Source of the DNA: Cerina litoralis
Lineage (GTDB): Bacteria > Bacteroidota > Bacteroidia > Flavobacteriales > Flavobacteriaceae
DNA length: 64,000 bases
Assembly: GCA_022008415.1 (NCBI GenBank)
Contig: JAIRBC010000020.1
Span: forward strand, 26,433 to 90,432
Direction of reading: 5' to 3'
Notes under the pieces: model-generated
What the model was told of the DNA's origin: nothing
Database searches by the model: none
What the model saw: only the letters and a program-made list of their open reading frames with translations
Made by a program: the position numbers and the translations under genes
Part shown: positions 10,124-19,081 of the stretch, one piece after another
Position numbering within the stretch: the first letter of the stretch is position 1
Layout of the letters: every line of letters starts with the position of its first letter

Positions 10124-11320
10124 TTATATACTTACTGTTGGTTTTAGACCGGAAGGCACTTCTTCCGGTATTTTGGGCATGAAGGATTCGTCGGTCAAAG
10201 TTTTTAGAAAATCCACGATTCGATCCATTTCATAGTCGGAAAGATCTGGCTCCCAGATGTGCCAATGAATTCTCAGATGTTCACCTTTTGGAACGGCATG
10301 TCCCCGGCCGTCGTTATAAAATTCAACGGCTTCGCGCAATGTGGCAAAAGTGCCAGAGTGCATGTAGGGTGCTGTTTTTGTGATGTTTCTTAAACTGGGC
10401 ACCTTAAAACCGCCCCTCATCGTAGAATCCCTATACGGGACTTGTGCGCCTGGGTCTAAGGGCAATCCATCGGGCTCCGGTACACCAATAACGGCGATTT
10501 GTTGATTGGTAAAAAGTGGTGGGGTATGGCATTCTGCACACCGTGCGACAAAAGATCGAAAAATATTGAGACCTTCTATCTCTTGTTGGTTAAGGGCTTG
10601 GTGATATCCATGTGCGTATTGGTCATACTTGCTGTTCAAAGAAACGAGGGAAGATTCGAAGGCGACCAAGGACGTAAAGATTTCGTCGAGGGTAATCTCC
10701 TTCGTAGGGTCCCTATGGGTAAATGCCTCCGCAAACAGATCCCTGTAATTTTCGATGGAATTGATAGTGTTCAGTAAGTTTTCTGGGGTATTTGCCATTT
10801 CATACTCGGAAAATAAGGGCATTCTCATCTGTTCTTCCAAAGAATGTGCTCCTCCGTCCCATAAAAAAAGTTTATCATAGGCAACGTTCCATAGAGTAGG
10901 AGCAGCCCTTTTTAGCTTGTGGTTATTGGCTCCGGTACTAGTTGCCAAACCGTCGCTAAAGCCTTTTTTGGGATTGTGGCAGGTGGCACAGGAGATGGTA
11001 CCTGTCCCTGACAATACCGGGTCGAAAAATAAATAGCGCCCCAAGTCTATCTCTTGGGGGGAAAACCCTTCACGAACCTCGGGAAGGGCCGTTTTTAATC
11101 CGCCAACGCCGGGATCGTTGGACGAACTGTACTGTTTGTACAGATTTTGGGAAATACATTCATTTTTATCATTGAGCTTAAAACCTGGAGGGCAATTGGA
11201 GTTCAATGCCTGAATATTCTGGTATGGATACGTTGTTTCACCTTTGCGGAACAAGAACATAGCGCAAAATACTAGGAGTCCGGTGGCACTGAATTTTACT
11301 AGAATAGACTTTTTGGTCAT
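10124..11320 (-). CDS. Diheme cytochrome c peroxidase / MauG-family protein
   Basis: 398 residues. An N-terminal membrane/signal segment (about 8-24) leads to a short linker with two cysteines (CPPGF, NEC). The two-heme fold follows: CATCH at 111-115 and CAECH at 261-265, RYLFFDPVLSG before heme 1, and APYMHSGTF near 317-325, a typical distal segment. The family contains bacterial CcpA peroxidases, MauG and the polyisoprene dioxygenase RoxA, so either H2O2 reduction or oxidation of an organic substrate is possible. The start overlaps the tetR stop (ATGA), so the two genes are translationally coupled. Confidence 0.9.
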   Translation of the reverse strand: MTKKSILVKFSATGLLVFCAMFLFRKGETTYPYQNIQALNSNCPPGFKLNDKNECISQNLYKQYSSSNDPGVGGLKTALPEVREGFSPQEIDLGRYLFFDPVLSGTGTISCATCHNPKKGFSDGLATSTGANNHKLKRAAPTLWNVAYDKLFLWDGGAHSLEEQMRMPLFSEYEMANTPENLLNTINSIENYRDLFAEAFTHRDPTKEITLDEIFTSLVAFESSLVSLNSKYDQYAHGYHQALNQQEIEGLNIFRSFVARCAECHTPPLFTNQQIAVIGVPEPDGLPLDPGAQVPYRDSTMRGGFKVPSLRNITKTAPYMHSGTFATLREAVEFYNDGRGHAVPKGEHLRIHWHIWEPDLSDYEMDRIVDFLKTLTDESFMPKIPEEVPSGLKPTVSI

Positions 11321-11976
11321 TGTTTTATCGGTGAAATGGTCTTAGGGGGTATACAGATAAATTCTAAATAACTTTCGAAAATGCGATCGTACTTTCCTCC
11401 CAGTATTTTCCCAACCTGATTCTCGATAGTGGAATTGTGGATCGCCACTCCCTCTATCATACCGACGATCTGGTAACTTATAGACTCGGAATCCAATCCT
11501 GTTTGGACCTCTTTACTGGCCATCCCTTGCTCGACAAGATTTTGGATTTGTTTTCGGTAGGCGATCGAGGATTCCTTAAATTTTTCCCGAATGGCCGGAA
11601 ATGATTCGCACTCCAATTGAAGTTTATAGAATTTTTGTATGGGGTAAGCTACACCTTTTTCTTCCAAGGTTTCGACCTTGACAAAAAGGTCAACTGCAAA
11701 CATGTAGGCTACCTTTACTTGTTCCCGAAATGAATGCCCTTTAAATATATCCGGGTCAATGTCCAACGCTGAAAAGAAATACTGCTCCAACGTTTCCAAA
11801 AAAATATCTTCCTTGCTCCTGAAATGATGGTAGATGGCACCTTTGGATAAATTGCTTATCTCCATGATATCCTTTATGGATACCGAGTTGTACCCATTTT
11901 GAAGGAACAGACTATACGCATGCCTTAGGATAAGTTCCTTGTTGGGAATCTTCTTTTTCATCTTGGCGTTTTCCAT
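11317..11976 (-). CDS. TetR/AcrR-family transcriptional regulator
   Basis: 219 residues. The N-terminal HTH domain (about 10-60) shows the canonical LILRHAYSLFLQNGYNSVSI, LSKGAIYHHFRSKEDIF order. The C-terminal ligand domain is not diagnostic. Members usually repress neighbouring genes until a small, often lipophilic ligand binds. It is the first gene of the SusCD/peroxidase unit and overlaps the peroxidase gene by four bases. A perfect palindrome about 95 bases upstream (12070-12085) is the likely operator, implying autoregulated control of the whole unit. ATG at 11976 is used; another ATG lies five codons in. Confidence 0.92.
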   Translation of the reverse strand: MENAKMKKKIPNKELILRHAYSLFLQNGYNSVSIKDIMEISNLSKGAIYHHFRSKEDIFLETLEQYFFSALDIDPDIFKGHSFREQVKVAYMFAVDLFVKVETLEEKGVAYPIQKFYKLQLECESFPAIREKFKESSIAYRKQIQNLVEQGMASKEVQTGLDSESISYQIVGMIEGVAIHNSTIENQVGKILGGKYDRIFESYLEFICIPPKTISPIKQ

Positions 11977-12069
11977 TGGTTATTACTGAGAAATTCTTGT
12001 AAAATCCCGATTTCTAATTGAGTGATAAGGGGTAAGGCCATTGAATTGAGCTAGTTATAATCAAAAACA

Positions 12070-12085
12070 GACCGACCCGTCGGTC
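12070..12085. promoter_or_regulatory. Palindromic operator, probable TetR binding site
   Basis: GACCGAC-CC-GTCGGTC is a perfect 7-bp inverted repeat with a 2-bp centre. It is GC-rich within AT-rich flanks and sits between tetR and the ilv leader. The GACCGAC/GTCGGTC type matches operators commonly seen for TetR/AcrR regulators. No convincing promoter core could be fitted to it. Confidence 0.65.
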
Positions 12086-12281
12086 GTAAATGTAAACAAA
12101 AATTTTATGCGACAAAGGAATTTTACCAAAAAATTGAATTACTTTTTTTTAGTATGCAAACCGTTCGTAGCCCGATCTGCATTAACAAGGATCGAATTTT
12201 AACGGCTCCCACGAATTTAACAACTTGGAAAAAGTAGATCGCTATAGTGGTTTAATCGAAAATTTAATTAATTTTACCCCA

Positions 12282-12338
12282 ATGAAAGTTGAAAACAACA
12301 TATTAAGTGTGGTGATTATTGTCCCTTTAGGGGGATGA
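12282..12338 (+). CDS. ilv operon leader peptide
   Basis: An 18-codon frame, MKVENNILSVVIIVPLGG, ends at TGA 12336-12338. Ten consecutive codons (12300-12329) contain Ile, Leu, Val and again Ile, Ile, Val and Leu: eight of the ten are branched-chain codons. A terminator hairpin begins 22 bases after the stop and ilvD follows. This is the layout of a ribosome-mediated attenuator that senses charged Ile/Val/Leu tRNA. Confidence 0.8.
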   Translation: MKVENNILSVVIIVPLGG

Positions 12339-12360
12339 TACGGACTTACTATGATTGAAG

Positions 12361-12400
12361 AGCCTGTATCGAAATAAATTTTGATACAGGCTTTTTATTT
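12361..12400 (+). terminator. Attenuator terminator of the ilv leader
   Basis: A perfect 10-bp stem AGCCTGTATC (12361-12370) / GATACAGGCT (12383-12392) is followed by a T-rich tract (12391-12400). The 5' arm can alternatively pair with GATACGG (12337-12343, overlapping the leader stop codon) through 12364-12370 with one G-U pair, giving an antiterminator. Stalling in the branched-chain codons would favour the alternative pairing and read-through into ilvD. Confidence 0.75.
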
Positions 12401-12585
12401 GGTATTTGTGCCTGAAGAATTATGGAAAAGTACATTTTTGGACGGTTTGGACAGGATTAAAAAACTATTGGATGTGATATCGATATCCAATATAAATAAT
12501 TGATAATCAGGTATGTATATATATAATCTCAAAATTGAGTTTAAACCAATAATTATTGTTAAAAATAAACCGTTCCCGAAACATT

Positions 12586-12593
12586 TATCTTTG
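12586..12593 (+). promoter_or_regulatory. Candidate promoter core for ilvD downstream of the attenuator
   Basis: TATCTTTG is an exact match to the Bacteroidota -7 core TAnnTTTG, 49 bases before the ilvD start. The nearest upstream TTG (12556-12558) is rather far (27-base spacer). If used, it would give a transcript that bypasses attenuation. Confidence 0.4.
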
Positions 12594-12642
12594 AACCTTA
12601 AAGGATATTCAGCTTAACTATATAATTACAACAAATAATTGA

Positions 12643-14325
12643 ATGGAACTGAACAAGTACAGTAAAACAGTAACCCAAGATTCGACCTTACCTGCAGCAC
12701 AGGCAATGTTACACGCTATTGGACTAACGGATGAAGATTTGAAAAAGCCCCTAATAGGGATAGCGAGTACGGGATACGAGGGGAACCCCTGTAACATGCA
12801 CCTAAATGATTTGGCAACCGATGTAAAAAGGGGGGCGAAAAATGCTGGTTTAGTGGGCTTAATTTATAATACGATCGGAGTTAGTGACGGAATATCCAAC
12901 GGTACGGCTGGGATGCGGTATTCTTTGCCTTCCAGGGATATTATTGCGGATTCCATGGAAACCGTGGTGCAGGCGATGAGTTATGATGGTTTAGTTACGG
13001 TTGTAGGCTGTGATAAGAATATGCCCGGAGCACTGATGGCCATGTTGCGCCTTAACCGACCATCAATTTTAGTATATGGTGGTACTATTGCTTCCGGGTG
13101 CCACAATGGAAAAAAACTGGATATTATTTCTGCCTTTGAGGCCTACGGGGAAAAAGTTGCCGGTACCATCGACGAAACCGAATTTCAGGCCGTGGTACAT
13201 AAGGCGTGTCCGGGTGCCGGTGCCTGTGGAGGAATGTATACGGCAAACACTATGGCCAGCGCCATCGAGGCGCTTGGAATGTCTTTACCGTTCAACTCTT
13301 CCAATCCGGCCGTTAGCGAAGGTCATATAAAGGAACGAGAATCCGTAAAAGCCGGGGAAGCAATGCGCTTGTTGTTGGAAAGGGATATTAAACCATCGGA
13401 TATTGTTACCAAAGAGTCATTGGAAAATGCTTTTAGATTGGTTACCGTTCTCGGAGGCTCCACGAACGCGGTGCTTCACTTTCTGGCGATCGCCAAATCT
13501 GCCCAAATAGAATTCACCCTAGAGGATTTTAAAAGGATAAGTGAGAACACACCGCTATTGGCAGACCTTAAGCCAAGCGGAAAATATTCCATGGAAGACC
13601 TTCACGGCGTTGGTGGTATTCCCGGGGTATTAAAATATATGTTGGAAAATGATATGCTCCACGGAGATTGCCTTACGGTAACCGGCAAAACTTTGGCGGA
13701 GAATCTAAAAGATGTTCCAAACCTAATGGAAGGTCAGGATGTTATAAGTACGCTAGACAAGCCTGTAAAAGAAACCGGACACATTCGTATTCTTTTTGGA
13801 AATCTAGCAACAGAAGGTGCCGTCGCAAAAATTACGGGAAAGGAGGGTTTGTCCTTTAGAGGACCCGCAAATGTATTTGACAATGAAACCGCGGTGAATG
13901 AAGGGATTAGGACCGGAAAAGTAAAAAAAGGGGATGTCGTCATTATCCGTTATGAAGGACCTAAAGGGGCACCGGGTATGCCAGAAATGTTAAAACCGAC
14001 CTCTTTCATTTACGGAGCGGGATTAGGTAAAGATGTTGCATTGATTACAGATGGTCGTTTCTCTGGTGGTTCCCATGGATTCGTTGTGGGGCATGTATCA
14101 CCTGAAGCACAGGTCGGTGGAAATATTGCTTTGGTCGAAAATGGGGATATTATTTCCATCGATGCCGTAAACAATACCATTAATATTGAAATTTCAGAAG
14201 AAGTATTAGCAGTAAGAAGGGCAAATTGGGTAGCCCCCCAATTAAAATCCAACAGAGGAGCACTATACAAATATGCAAAAACAGTAGCGTCGGCTTCACA
14301 AGGTTGTGTTACCGATGAGTTTTAA
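12643..14325 (+). CDS. ilvD: Dihydroxy-acid dehydratase
   Basis: 560 residues, full length for IlvD/Edd. The three iron-sulfur cluster cysteines are visible: Cys50 (EGNPCNMH), Cys123 (VGCDKNMPG) and Cys195 ([13 protein letters not shown]). The C-terminal half has the [20 protein letters not shown] signature. It dehydrates dihydroxyisovalerate and dihydroxymethylvalerate to 2-keto acids in Val/Leu/Ile synthesis. It is the first structural gene after the leader/attenuator. Confidence 0.97.
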   Translation: MELNKYSKTVTQDSTLPAAQAMLHAIGLTDEDLKKPLIGIASTGYEGNPCNMHLNDLATDVKRGAKNAGLVGLIYNTIGVSDGISNGTAGMRYSLPSRDIIADSMETVVQAMSYDGLVTVVGCDKNMPGALMAMLRLNRPSILVYGGTIASGCHNGKKLDIISAFEAYGEKVAGTIDETEFQAVVHKACPGAGACGGMYTANTMASAIEALGMSLPFNSSNPAVSEGHIKERESVKAGEAMRLLLERDIKPSDIVTKESLENAFRLVTVLGGSTNAVLHFLAIAKSAQIEFTLEDFKRISENTPLLADLKPSGKYSMEDLHGVGGIPGVLKYMLENDMLHGDCLTVTGKTLAENLKDVPNLMEGQDVISTLDKPVKETGHIRILFGNLATEGAVAKITGKEGLSFRGPANVFDNETAVNEGIRTGKVKKGDVVIIRYEGPKGAPGMPEMLKPTSFIYGAGLGKDVALITDGRFSGGSHGFVVGHVSPEAQVGGNIALVENGDIISIDAVNNTINIEISEEVLAVRRANWVAPQLKSNRGALYKYAKTVASASQGCVTDEF

Positions 14326-14369
14326 CAAGTTATGGGTTAAGAGTTATATGTTAAGGGTTGTTCTCAACG

Positions 14370-14416
14370 CTTGAACTTGACACTTGACCCTAGAACTTGA
14401 CACTTGAACTTGAGTT
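14370..14416. repeat. ACTTGA-type short repeat cluster, copy 2
   Basis: The ilvD-ilvB gap contains the same degenerate ACTTGA units as 1290-1341, including the exact 19-mer GAACTTGACACTTGAACTT at 14393-14411. The open frame can be extended into it from ilvB through a TTG at 14397, which is why that start is not used. Confidence 0.6.
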
Positions 14417-14423
14417 TAAAAAG

Positions 14424-16157
14424 ATGGAAACATTAAAAGAAAAGAAAACGGAAACAAAAAAACAGGCTACCGTTAGGATCAGTGGTGCCGAGGCCATTAT
14501 TCACTGTCTATTGGCAGAAGGGGTGGATCTTATCTATGGTTACCCGGGAGGTGCCATTATGCCTGTTTATGACGAATTGTACAAATATCAGGACAAGCTC
14601 ACCCATATCCTTTCGCGCCACGAACAAGGGGCGGCCTATGCCGCCCAGGGCTATGCCAGGGTGACCGGAAAAGTTGGGGTTGCCATAGCAACATCGGGAC
14701 CTGGAGCCACAAATTTAGTGACAGGGATTGCGGATGCGCAGATAGATTCCACACCCCTGGTTTGTTTAACAGGGCAGGTGGCACGGCATTTATTGGGGTC
14801 CGATGCCTTTCAGGAAACCGATATTATAGGGATTTCTACCCCGGTGACCAAGTGGAACTACCAGATCACCAAGGCCTCGGAGATTCCAGAAATCATGGCC
14901 AAGGCGTTTTATATAGCGCGCTCGGGAAGGCCCGGACCTGTTTTGGTCGACATTACAAAAAATGCCCAGATCGAGGAACTCGATTTTATTTATGACCGCT
15001 GCACGGCGGTTCGCAGTTACAAACCGGTTCCTAAAACAGATTCCCGTAACTTGGAAATCGCAGCTGAACTCATCAATTCGGCAAAAAAACCGTATGTCAT
15101 CTTTGGGCAGGGCGTCATCCTCGGAGAGGCCGAGAAACAATTGAAGGCCTTGATCGAGAAAGCGGGTATTCCGGCGGCATGGACCATATTGGGACTTTCC
15201 GCATTGGATACCGACCACCCTTTGAACGTGGGAATGGTGGGCATGCACGGCAATTATGGACCCAATGTCCTAACCAATGAATGTGACCTTTTGATCGCTA
15301 TCGGAATGCGTTTCGATGATCGGGTCACAGGAAATCTTGACACTTACGCCAAGCAGGCCAAAATTATCCATTTTGAGATCGATCCGGCGGAGGTCAATAA
15401 AAACGTAAAGGTAGATTTGGCAGTATTGGGCGATGCCAAAGCTTCATTGGAAGCCCTGTTGCCCTTGATCAAGGAGAACAAGCACGAATCTTGGCACAAT
15501 GAGTTCAAGGAGAAATATAAAATAGAGTTCGATACCGTTATCAAGGCAGAATTGTACCCTACCAAGGAACAATTGACCATGCCCGAGGTAATCAACGAAA
15601 TTAACCGGGTGACCATGGGTTCTGCGGTCATCGTTACCGATGTTGGACAGCATCAAATGGTGACCTGTAGGTACGCAAAGTTCAATCGGTCAAAAAGTAA
15701 TATCACCTCAGGAGGATTGGGCACCATGGGGTTTGCCCTACCCGCTGCCATAGGGGCCAAAATGGGCGCAATGGGCCGGGAAGTGGTCGCTATTATTGGA
15801 GATGGCGGTTTTCAAATGAATATTCAGGAATTGGGTACCATTTTTCAAAACAAGACCCCTGTAAAAATTGTGGTGCTAAACAACGGTCACTTGGGGATGG
15901 TAAGACAATGGCAAGAACTTTTCTTCGAGAGCCGATACGCAGCGACCGTAATGGTTAATCCGGATTTTGTTAAGATTTGCGAAGGATACCATATTAAATC
16001 CAGAAGGGTAAAGGAACGGCAGGACCTAAAGGCCGCTGTTCAGGAAATGATGTCCAGTAAGGACGCCTATTTCTTGGAAGTGGTTGTTGAAAAAGAGGAC
16101 AACGTATTCCCCATGATACCATCGGGGGCCTCCGTTTCGGATATTCGATTGAAATAA
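14424..16157 (+). CDS. ilvB: Acetolactate synthase large subunit
   Basis: 577 residues from ATG 14424. An extension to TTG 14397 is rejected because it reads through repeat sequence. Family motifs: GYPGGAIMPVYDELY, the ThDP-activating Glu in SRHEQGAAYAAQGYAR, the FAD/ThDP domain, and GDGGFQMNIQEL plus NNGHLGMVRQWQELFF for ThDP/Mg binding. It condenses pyruvate to acetolactate (or with 2-ketobutyrate) in the cytoplasm. Its regulatory partner IlvN is encoded two genes downstream, after an inserted methyltransferase gene. Confidence 0.96.
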   Translation: METLKEKKTETKKQATVRISGAEAIIHCLLAEGVDLIYGYPGGAIMPVYDELYKYQDKLTHILSRHEQGAAYAAQGYARVTGKVGVAIATSGPGATNLVTGIADAQIDSTPLVCLTGQVARHLLGSDAFQETDIIGISTPVTKWNYQITKASEIPEIMAKAFYIARSGRPGPVLVDITKNAQIEELDFIYDRCTAVRSYKPVPKTDSRNLEIAAELINSAKKPYVIFGQGVILGEAEKQLKALIEKAGIPAAWTILGLSALDTDHPLNVGMVGMHGNYGPNVLTNECDLLIAIGMRFDDRVTGNLDTYAKQAKIIHFEIDPAEVNKNVKVDLAVLGDAKASLEALLPLIKENKHESWHNEFKEKYKIEFDTVIKAELYPTKEQLTMPEVINEINRVTMGSAVIVTDVGQHQMVTCRYAKFNRSKSNITSGGLGTMGFALPAAIGAKMGAMGREVVAIIGDGGFQMNIQELGTIFQNKTPVKIVVLNNGHLGMVRQWQELFFESRYAATVMVNPDFVKICEGYHIKSRRVKERQDLKAAVQEMMSSKDAYFLEVVVEKEDNVFPMIPSGASVSDIRLK

Positions 16158-16206
16158 TTTAAAATTAAGGTCTATCTCTTTGGGAGAGGGATTCAAAGAG
16201 ACGACG

Positions 16207-16788
16207 ATGAAAGATCTAAAAATACAGGATATCCCAAAAATCCATTCGGAGATATTGGATAAATGCATGGAAATTGAATTTCACATGCCATCTGATCTGT
16301 ATATTGGAACCTTGTTAAAAACCTTGATTTCTTCCAAACCAAAAGCAAAGATATTGGAATTGGGAACTGGAATCGGACTTTCATTATCATGGATGGTTGA
16401 TGGCATGGATGAAGATTCAAAACTTATTACGGTGGATAACGATCCAAAGCTAATTAGAATTGCCAAAAGCTATTTTGGAAACGATAAAAGGGTTGAAATT
16501 GTATGTCAAGATGGTTCGGAATGGATTGAAAGTTATAGGAGCGATAAATTTGATTTGATTTTTGCCGATACTTGGCCCGGGAAATTCCGGAATATTGATG
16601 AGGTTTTGGAGTTGGTCAAAATAGGCGGATTTTATGTCATTGATGATATGTCACCCAAACCCAATTGGCCAGAAGGGCATCAAGAAAAGGTAACAAGTTT
16701 AATTGATTATCTGGACAATCGGGAGGATTTTAACCTATCCAAGATAGACTGGTCAACCGGAGTGGTTTTGGCTGTTCGGAAATATTAA
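16207..16788 (+). CDS. Small class I SAM-dependent O-methyltransferase
   Basis: 193 residues from ATG 16207; a nine-codon extension to TTG 16180 is possible but unlikely. The SAM fold is clear: motif I KILELGTGIGLSLSWM, acidic strand-2 LITVDNDP, then VCQDGSEW, the FDLIFADTWPGK strand and GGFYVIDDMSP, resembling predicted O-methyltransferases (YrrM/caffeoyl-CoA OMT type). The substrate is unknown. It lies between ilvB and ilvN, in the same direction and 49 bases from ilvB, so it is probably in the operon transcript. It is more AT-rich in feel than its neighbours, which may mark a later insertion. Confidence 0.78.
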   Translation: MKDLKIQDIPKIHSEILDKCMEIEFHMPSDLYIGTLLKTLISSKPKAKILELGTGIGLSLSWMVDGMDEDSKLITVDNDPKLIRIAKSYFGNDKRVEIVCQDGSEWIESYRSDKFDLIFADTWPGKFRNIDEVLELVKIGGFYVIDDMSPKPNWPEGHQEKVTSLIDYLDNREDFNLSKIDWSTGVVLAVRKY

Positions 16789-16881
16789 AATAAATATTAA
16801 CAAATTAAAACAACCCACTAGGTCATCGACAGCTGACAACGCATAACGGTAGTCAAAAGGAGAAGACGTGGGATAGGAATT

Positions 16882-17415
16882 ATGGAAAAAAAGTGGTTCA
16901 CCATTTCGGTTTATTCCGAAAACAATGTCGGTTTGCTCAACAGGATATCTGGAATATTCTTAAAAAGACATATCAATATTGAGAGTCTAAATGTATCCAA
17001 GTCCGAGATAAACAACGTTTCCAAATTTACTATTGTAACCTACATAACAGAGGATTGGGCAAGGAGGATCGTAGGACAGATCGAAAAACAGATCGAAGTG
17101 ATCAAGGCATTCTATCATACCGATGAGGAAACCATCTATCAGGAATCGGCCTTGTTCAAAATAGCCTCTCACCTACTTTTTGACGAACGGCAAATCCAAA
17201 ATATAATCAAGGAAAGCAATTCGCAGATTGTCACTGTCTCTAGGGATTTTTTTGTTTTGGCAAAGTCAGGAAAACGGAGTGAGATCGATGAGATGTACCA
17301 ACAATTGCAGCCTTATGGCATAATGCAGTTTGTCCGATCTGGACGGATCGCGGTGTCCAAAGCCGAGATGCAGATTTCTGCCTTGCTCCAAGAGTTTCAT
17401 TCCTTAAAACAATAA
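16882..17415 (+). CDS. ilvN: Acetolactate synthase small (regulatory) subunit
   Basis: 177 residues, the usual size for the longer IlvH/IlvN form. The N-terminal ACT domain shows [31 protein letters not shown], followed by a C-terminal ALS_ss_C-type domain with [15 protein letters not shown] and [10 protein letters not shown]. It binds valine and gives feedback control to IlvB. The gene lies between the methyltransferase and ilvC. Confidence 0.94.
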   Translation: MEKKWFTISVYSENNVGLLNRISGIFLKRHINIESLNVSKSEINNVSKFTIVTYITEDWARRIVGQIEKQIEVIKAFYHTDEETIYQESALFKIASHLLFDERQIQNIIKESNSQIVTVSRDFFVLAKSGKRSEIDEMYQQLQPYGIMQFVRSGRIAVSKAEMQISALLQEFHSLKQ

Positions 17416-17447
17416 ATAATTATCAACTTAATAAAAGAATTTTAAAC

Positions 17448-18923
17448 ATGGCAAATTATTTTAATACACTATCGCTAAGGGAGCAATTGACCCAGTTGGG
17501 AAAATGTAGGTTTATGGAATCCAGTGAGTTCTCCGATGGTGTATCCGCCTTAAAGGGTAAAAAAATCGTAATCGTAGGCTGTGGGGCACAAGGTCTTAAC
17601 CAAGGCCTGAACATGCGCGACTCCGGTTTGGATATCTCGTACACGCTTCGGGACTCGGCCATCGAGGAACAGCGTCAATCCTATCAGAATGCCATCGAAA
17701 ACGGCTTTTCGGTAGGAACTTACAAGGAGTTGGTACCTACAGCGGACCTCGTAATCAACCTTACCCCGGATAAACAACATACTAGCGTTATAAACGCTAT
17801 AATGCCCTTGATGAAAAAGGGAGCCACACTCTCTTACTCCCACGGGTTCAATATTGTGGAGGAGGGTATACAGATCCGGAAGGACCTTACCGTAATCATG
17901 GTGGCTCCAAAGTGTCCCGGGTCTGAAGTTAGGGAAGAATACAAAAGGGGATTTGGTGTTCCAACCTTGATTGCCGTACACCCGGACAATGATCCGGAAG
18001 GAAAGGGGCTGGCTCAAGCCAAGGCTTATGCGGTAGCTACGGGAGGTCATAGGGCAGGTGTTTTAGAGTCGTCCTTTGTTGCCGAAGTCAAATCCGATTT
18101 GATGGGCGAACAAACCATCCTTTGCGGCCTGTTGCAAACGGGATCTATCCTTTGTTTTGATAAGATGGTAGAAAAAGGGGTCGATGCCGGATATGCTTCC
18201 AAATTGGTACAATACGGCTGGGAAACCGTGACAGAAGGTTTAAAATATGGTGGAATCACCAATATGATGGATCGTTTATCCAATCCGGCCAAAATCAAGG
18301 CATTTGAACTTTCGGAAGAATTAAAGGATATAATGCGTCCCTTGTTCCAAAAACACATGGACGATATTATGGAAGGTGAGTTTTCCAAGACTATGATGGA
18401 AGACTGGGCCAATGACGATAAAAATTTGCTGACTTGGCGTGCTGCTACCGGTGAAACTGCCTTTGAAAAAACCGCAGCCGGACCAGATAAGATTTCCGAG
18501 CAAGAATATTATGACAATGGGGTCTTAATGGTAGCTTTTGTAAGGGCGGGGGTAGAATTGGCCTATGAGTCCATGACCGCCTCGGGAATTATCGGGGAAT
18601 CTGCCTATTATGAATCCCTGCACGAAACCCCCTTGATCGCCAATACCATCGCCCGTAAAAAGTTGTTCGAAATGAACAGGGTCATATCCGATACCGCAGA
18701 ATACGGCTGTTACCTGTTCGATCATGCCTGTAAGCCCCTTTTGGCAAATTTCATGAAAAAAATTGATGCCGATGTAATCGGTAAGCATTACGGGGAAGGC
18801 AAGAACAATGGGGTGGACAACGTAAAATTGATCGAAGTCAATAAGGCCTTAAGGGAACACCCCGTGGAAAAAGTAGGTGCCAGATTGCGTGCTTCCATGA
18901 CGGCTATGAAACCGATCGTGTAA
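17448..18923 (+). CDS. ilvC: Ketol-acid reductoisomerase (class II, long form)
   Basis: 491 residues, the long E. coli-like form with a duplicated knotted domain rather than the ~330-residue class I. The NADPH-binding loop is [22 protein letters not shown]. The metal and substrate segments include [23 protein letters not shown] and [17 protein letters not shown]. It converts acetolactate or acetohydroxybutyrate to the dihydroxy acids used by IlvD. It starts 32 bases after ilvN. Confidence 0.97.
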   Translation: MANYFNTLSLREQLTQLGKCRFMESSEFSDGVSALKGKKIVIVGCGAQGLNQGLNMRDSGLDISYTLRDSAIEEQRQSYQNAIENGFSVGTYKELVPTADLVINLTPDKQHTSVINAIMPLMKKGATLSYSHGFNIVEEGIQIRKDLTVIMVAPKCPGSEVREEYKRGFGVPTLIAVHPDNDPEGKGLAQAKAYAVATGGHRAGVLESSFVAEVKSDLMGEQTILCGLLQTGSILCFDKMVEKGVDAGYASKLVQYGWETVTEGLKYGGITNMMDRLSNPAKIKAFELSEELKDIMRPLFQKHMDDIMEGEFSKTMMEDWANDDKNLLTWRAATGETAFEKTAAGPDKISEQEYYDNGVLMVAFVRAGVELAYESMTASGIIGESAYYESLHETPLIANTIARKKLFEMNRVISDTAEYGCYLFDHACKPLLANFMKKIDADVIGKHYGEGKNNGVDNVKLIEVNKALREHPVEKVGARLRASMTAMKPIV

Positions 18924-18981
18924 TTTTCACGGCAACCGTTTCGTACGGACCATAGATTCAATAGGGTCTTGGAGACGGTAT

Positions 18982-19025
18982 AAATGCACTTGTTTGACCT
19001 TCTTAGGAGGAAATCAAGTGCATTT
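18982..19025 (+). terminator. Hairpin between ilvC and ilvA
   Basis: A perfect 11-bp stem AAATGCACTTG (18982-18992) / CAAGTGCATTT (19015-19025) is followed by TTTTGTTTGTTT. The 22-base loop holds AGGAGG, a Shine-Dalgarno-like string unusual in this phylum, about 75 bases before the ilvA start. It may terminate the ilvC transcript or act as a partial terminator that lowers ilvA expression. Confidence 0.6.
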
Positions 19026-19081
19026 TGTTTGTTTAGGCACTACCTTTGGAAGAATTAAAAACCAGTTCTTAATCAAAACAT

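Noticed and set aside
14397..14423. TTG start extending ilvB by nine codons
   Set aside because: The extension reads through the ACTTGA repeat cluster; ATG 14424 gives the family-typical N-terminus.
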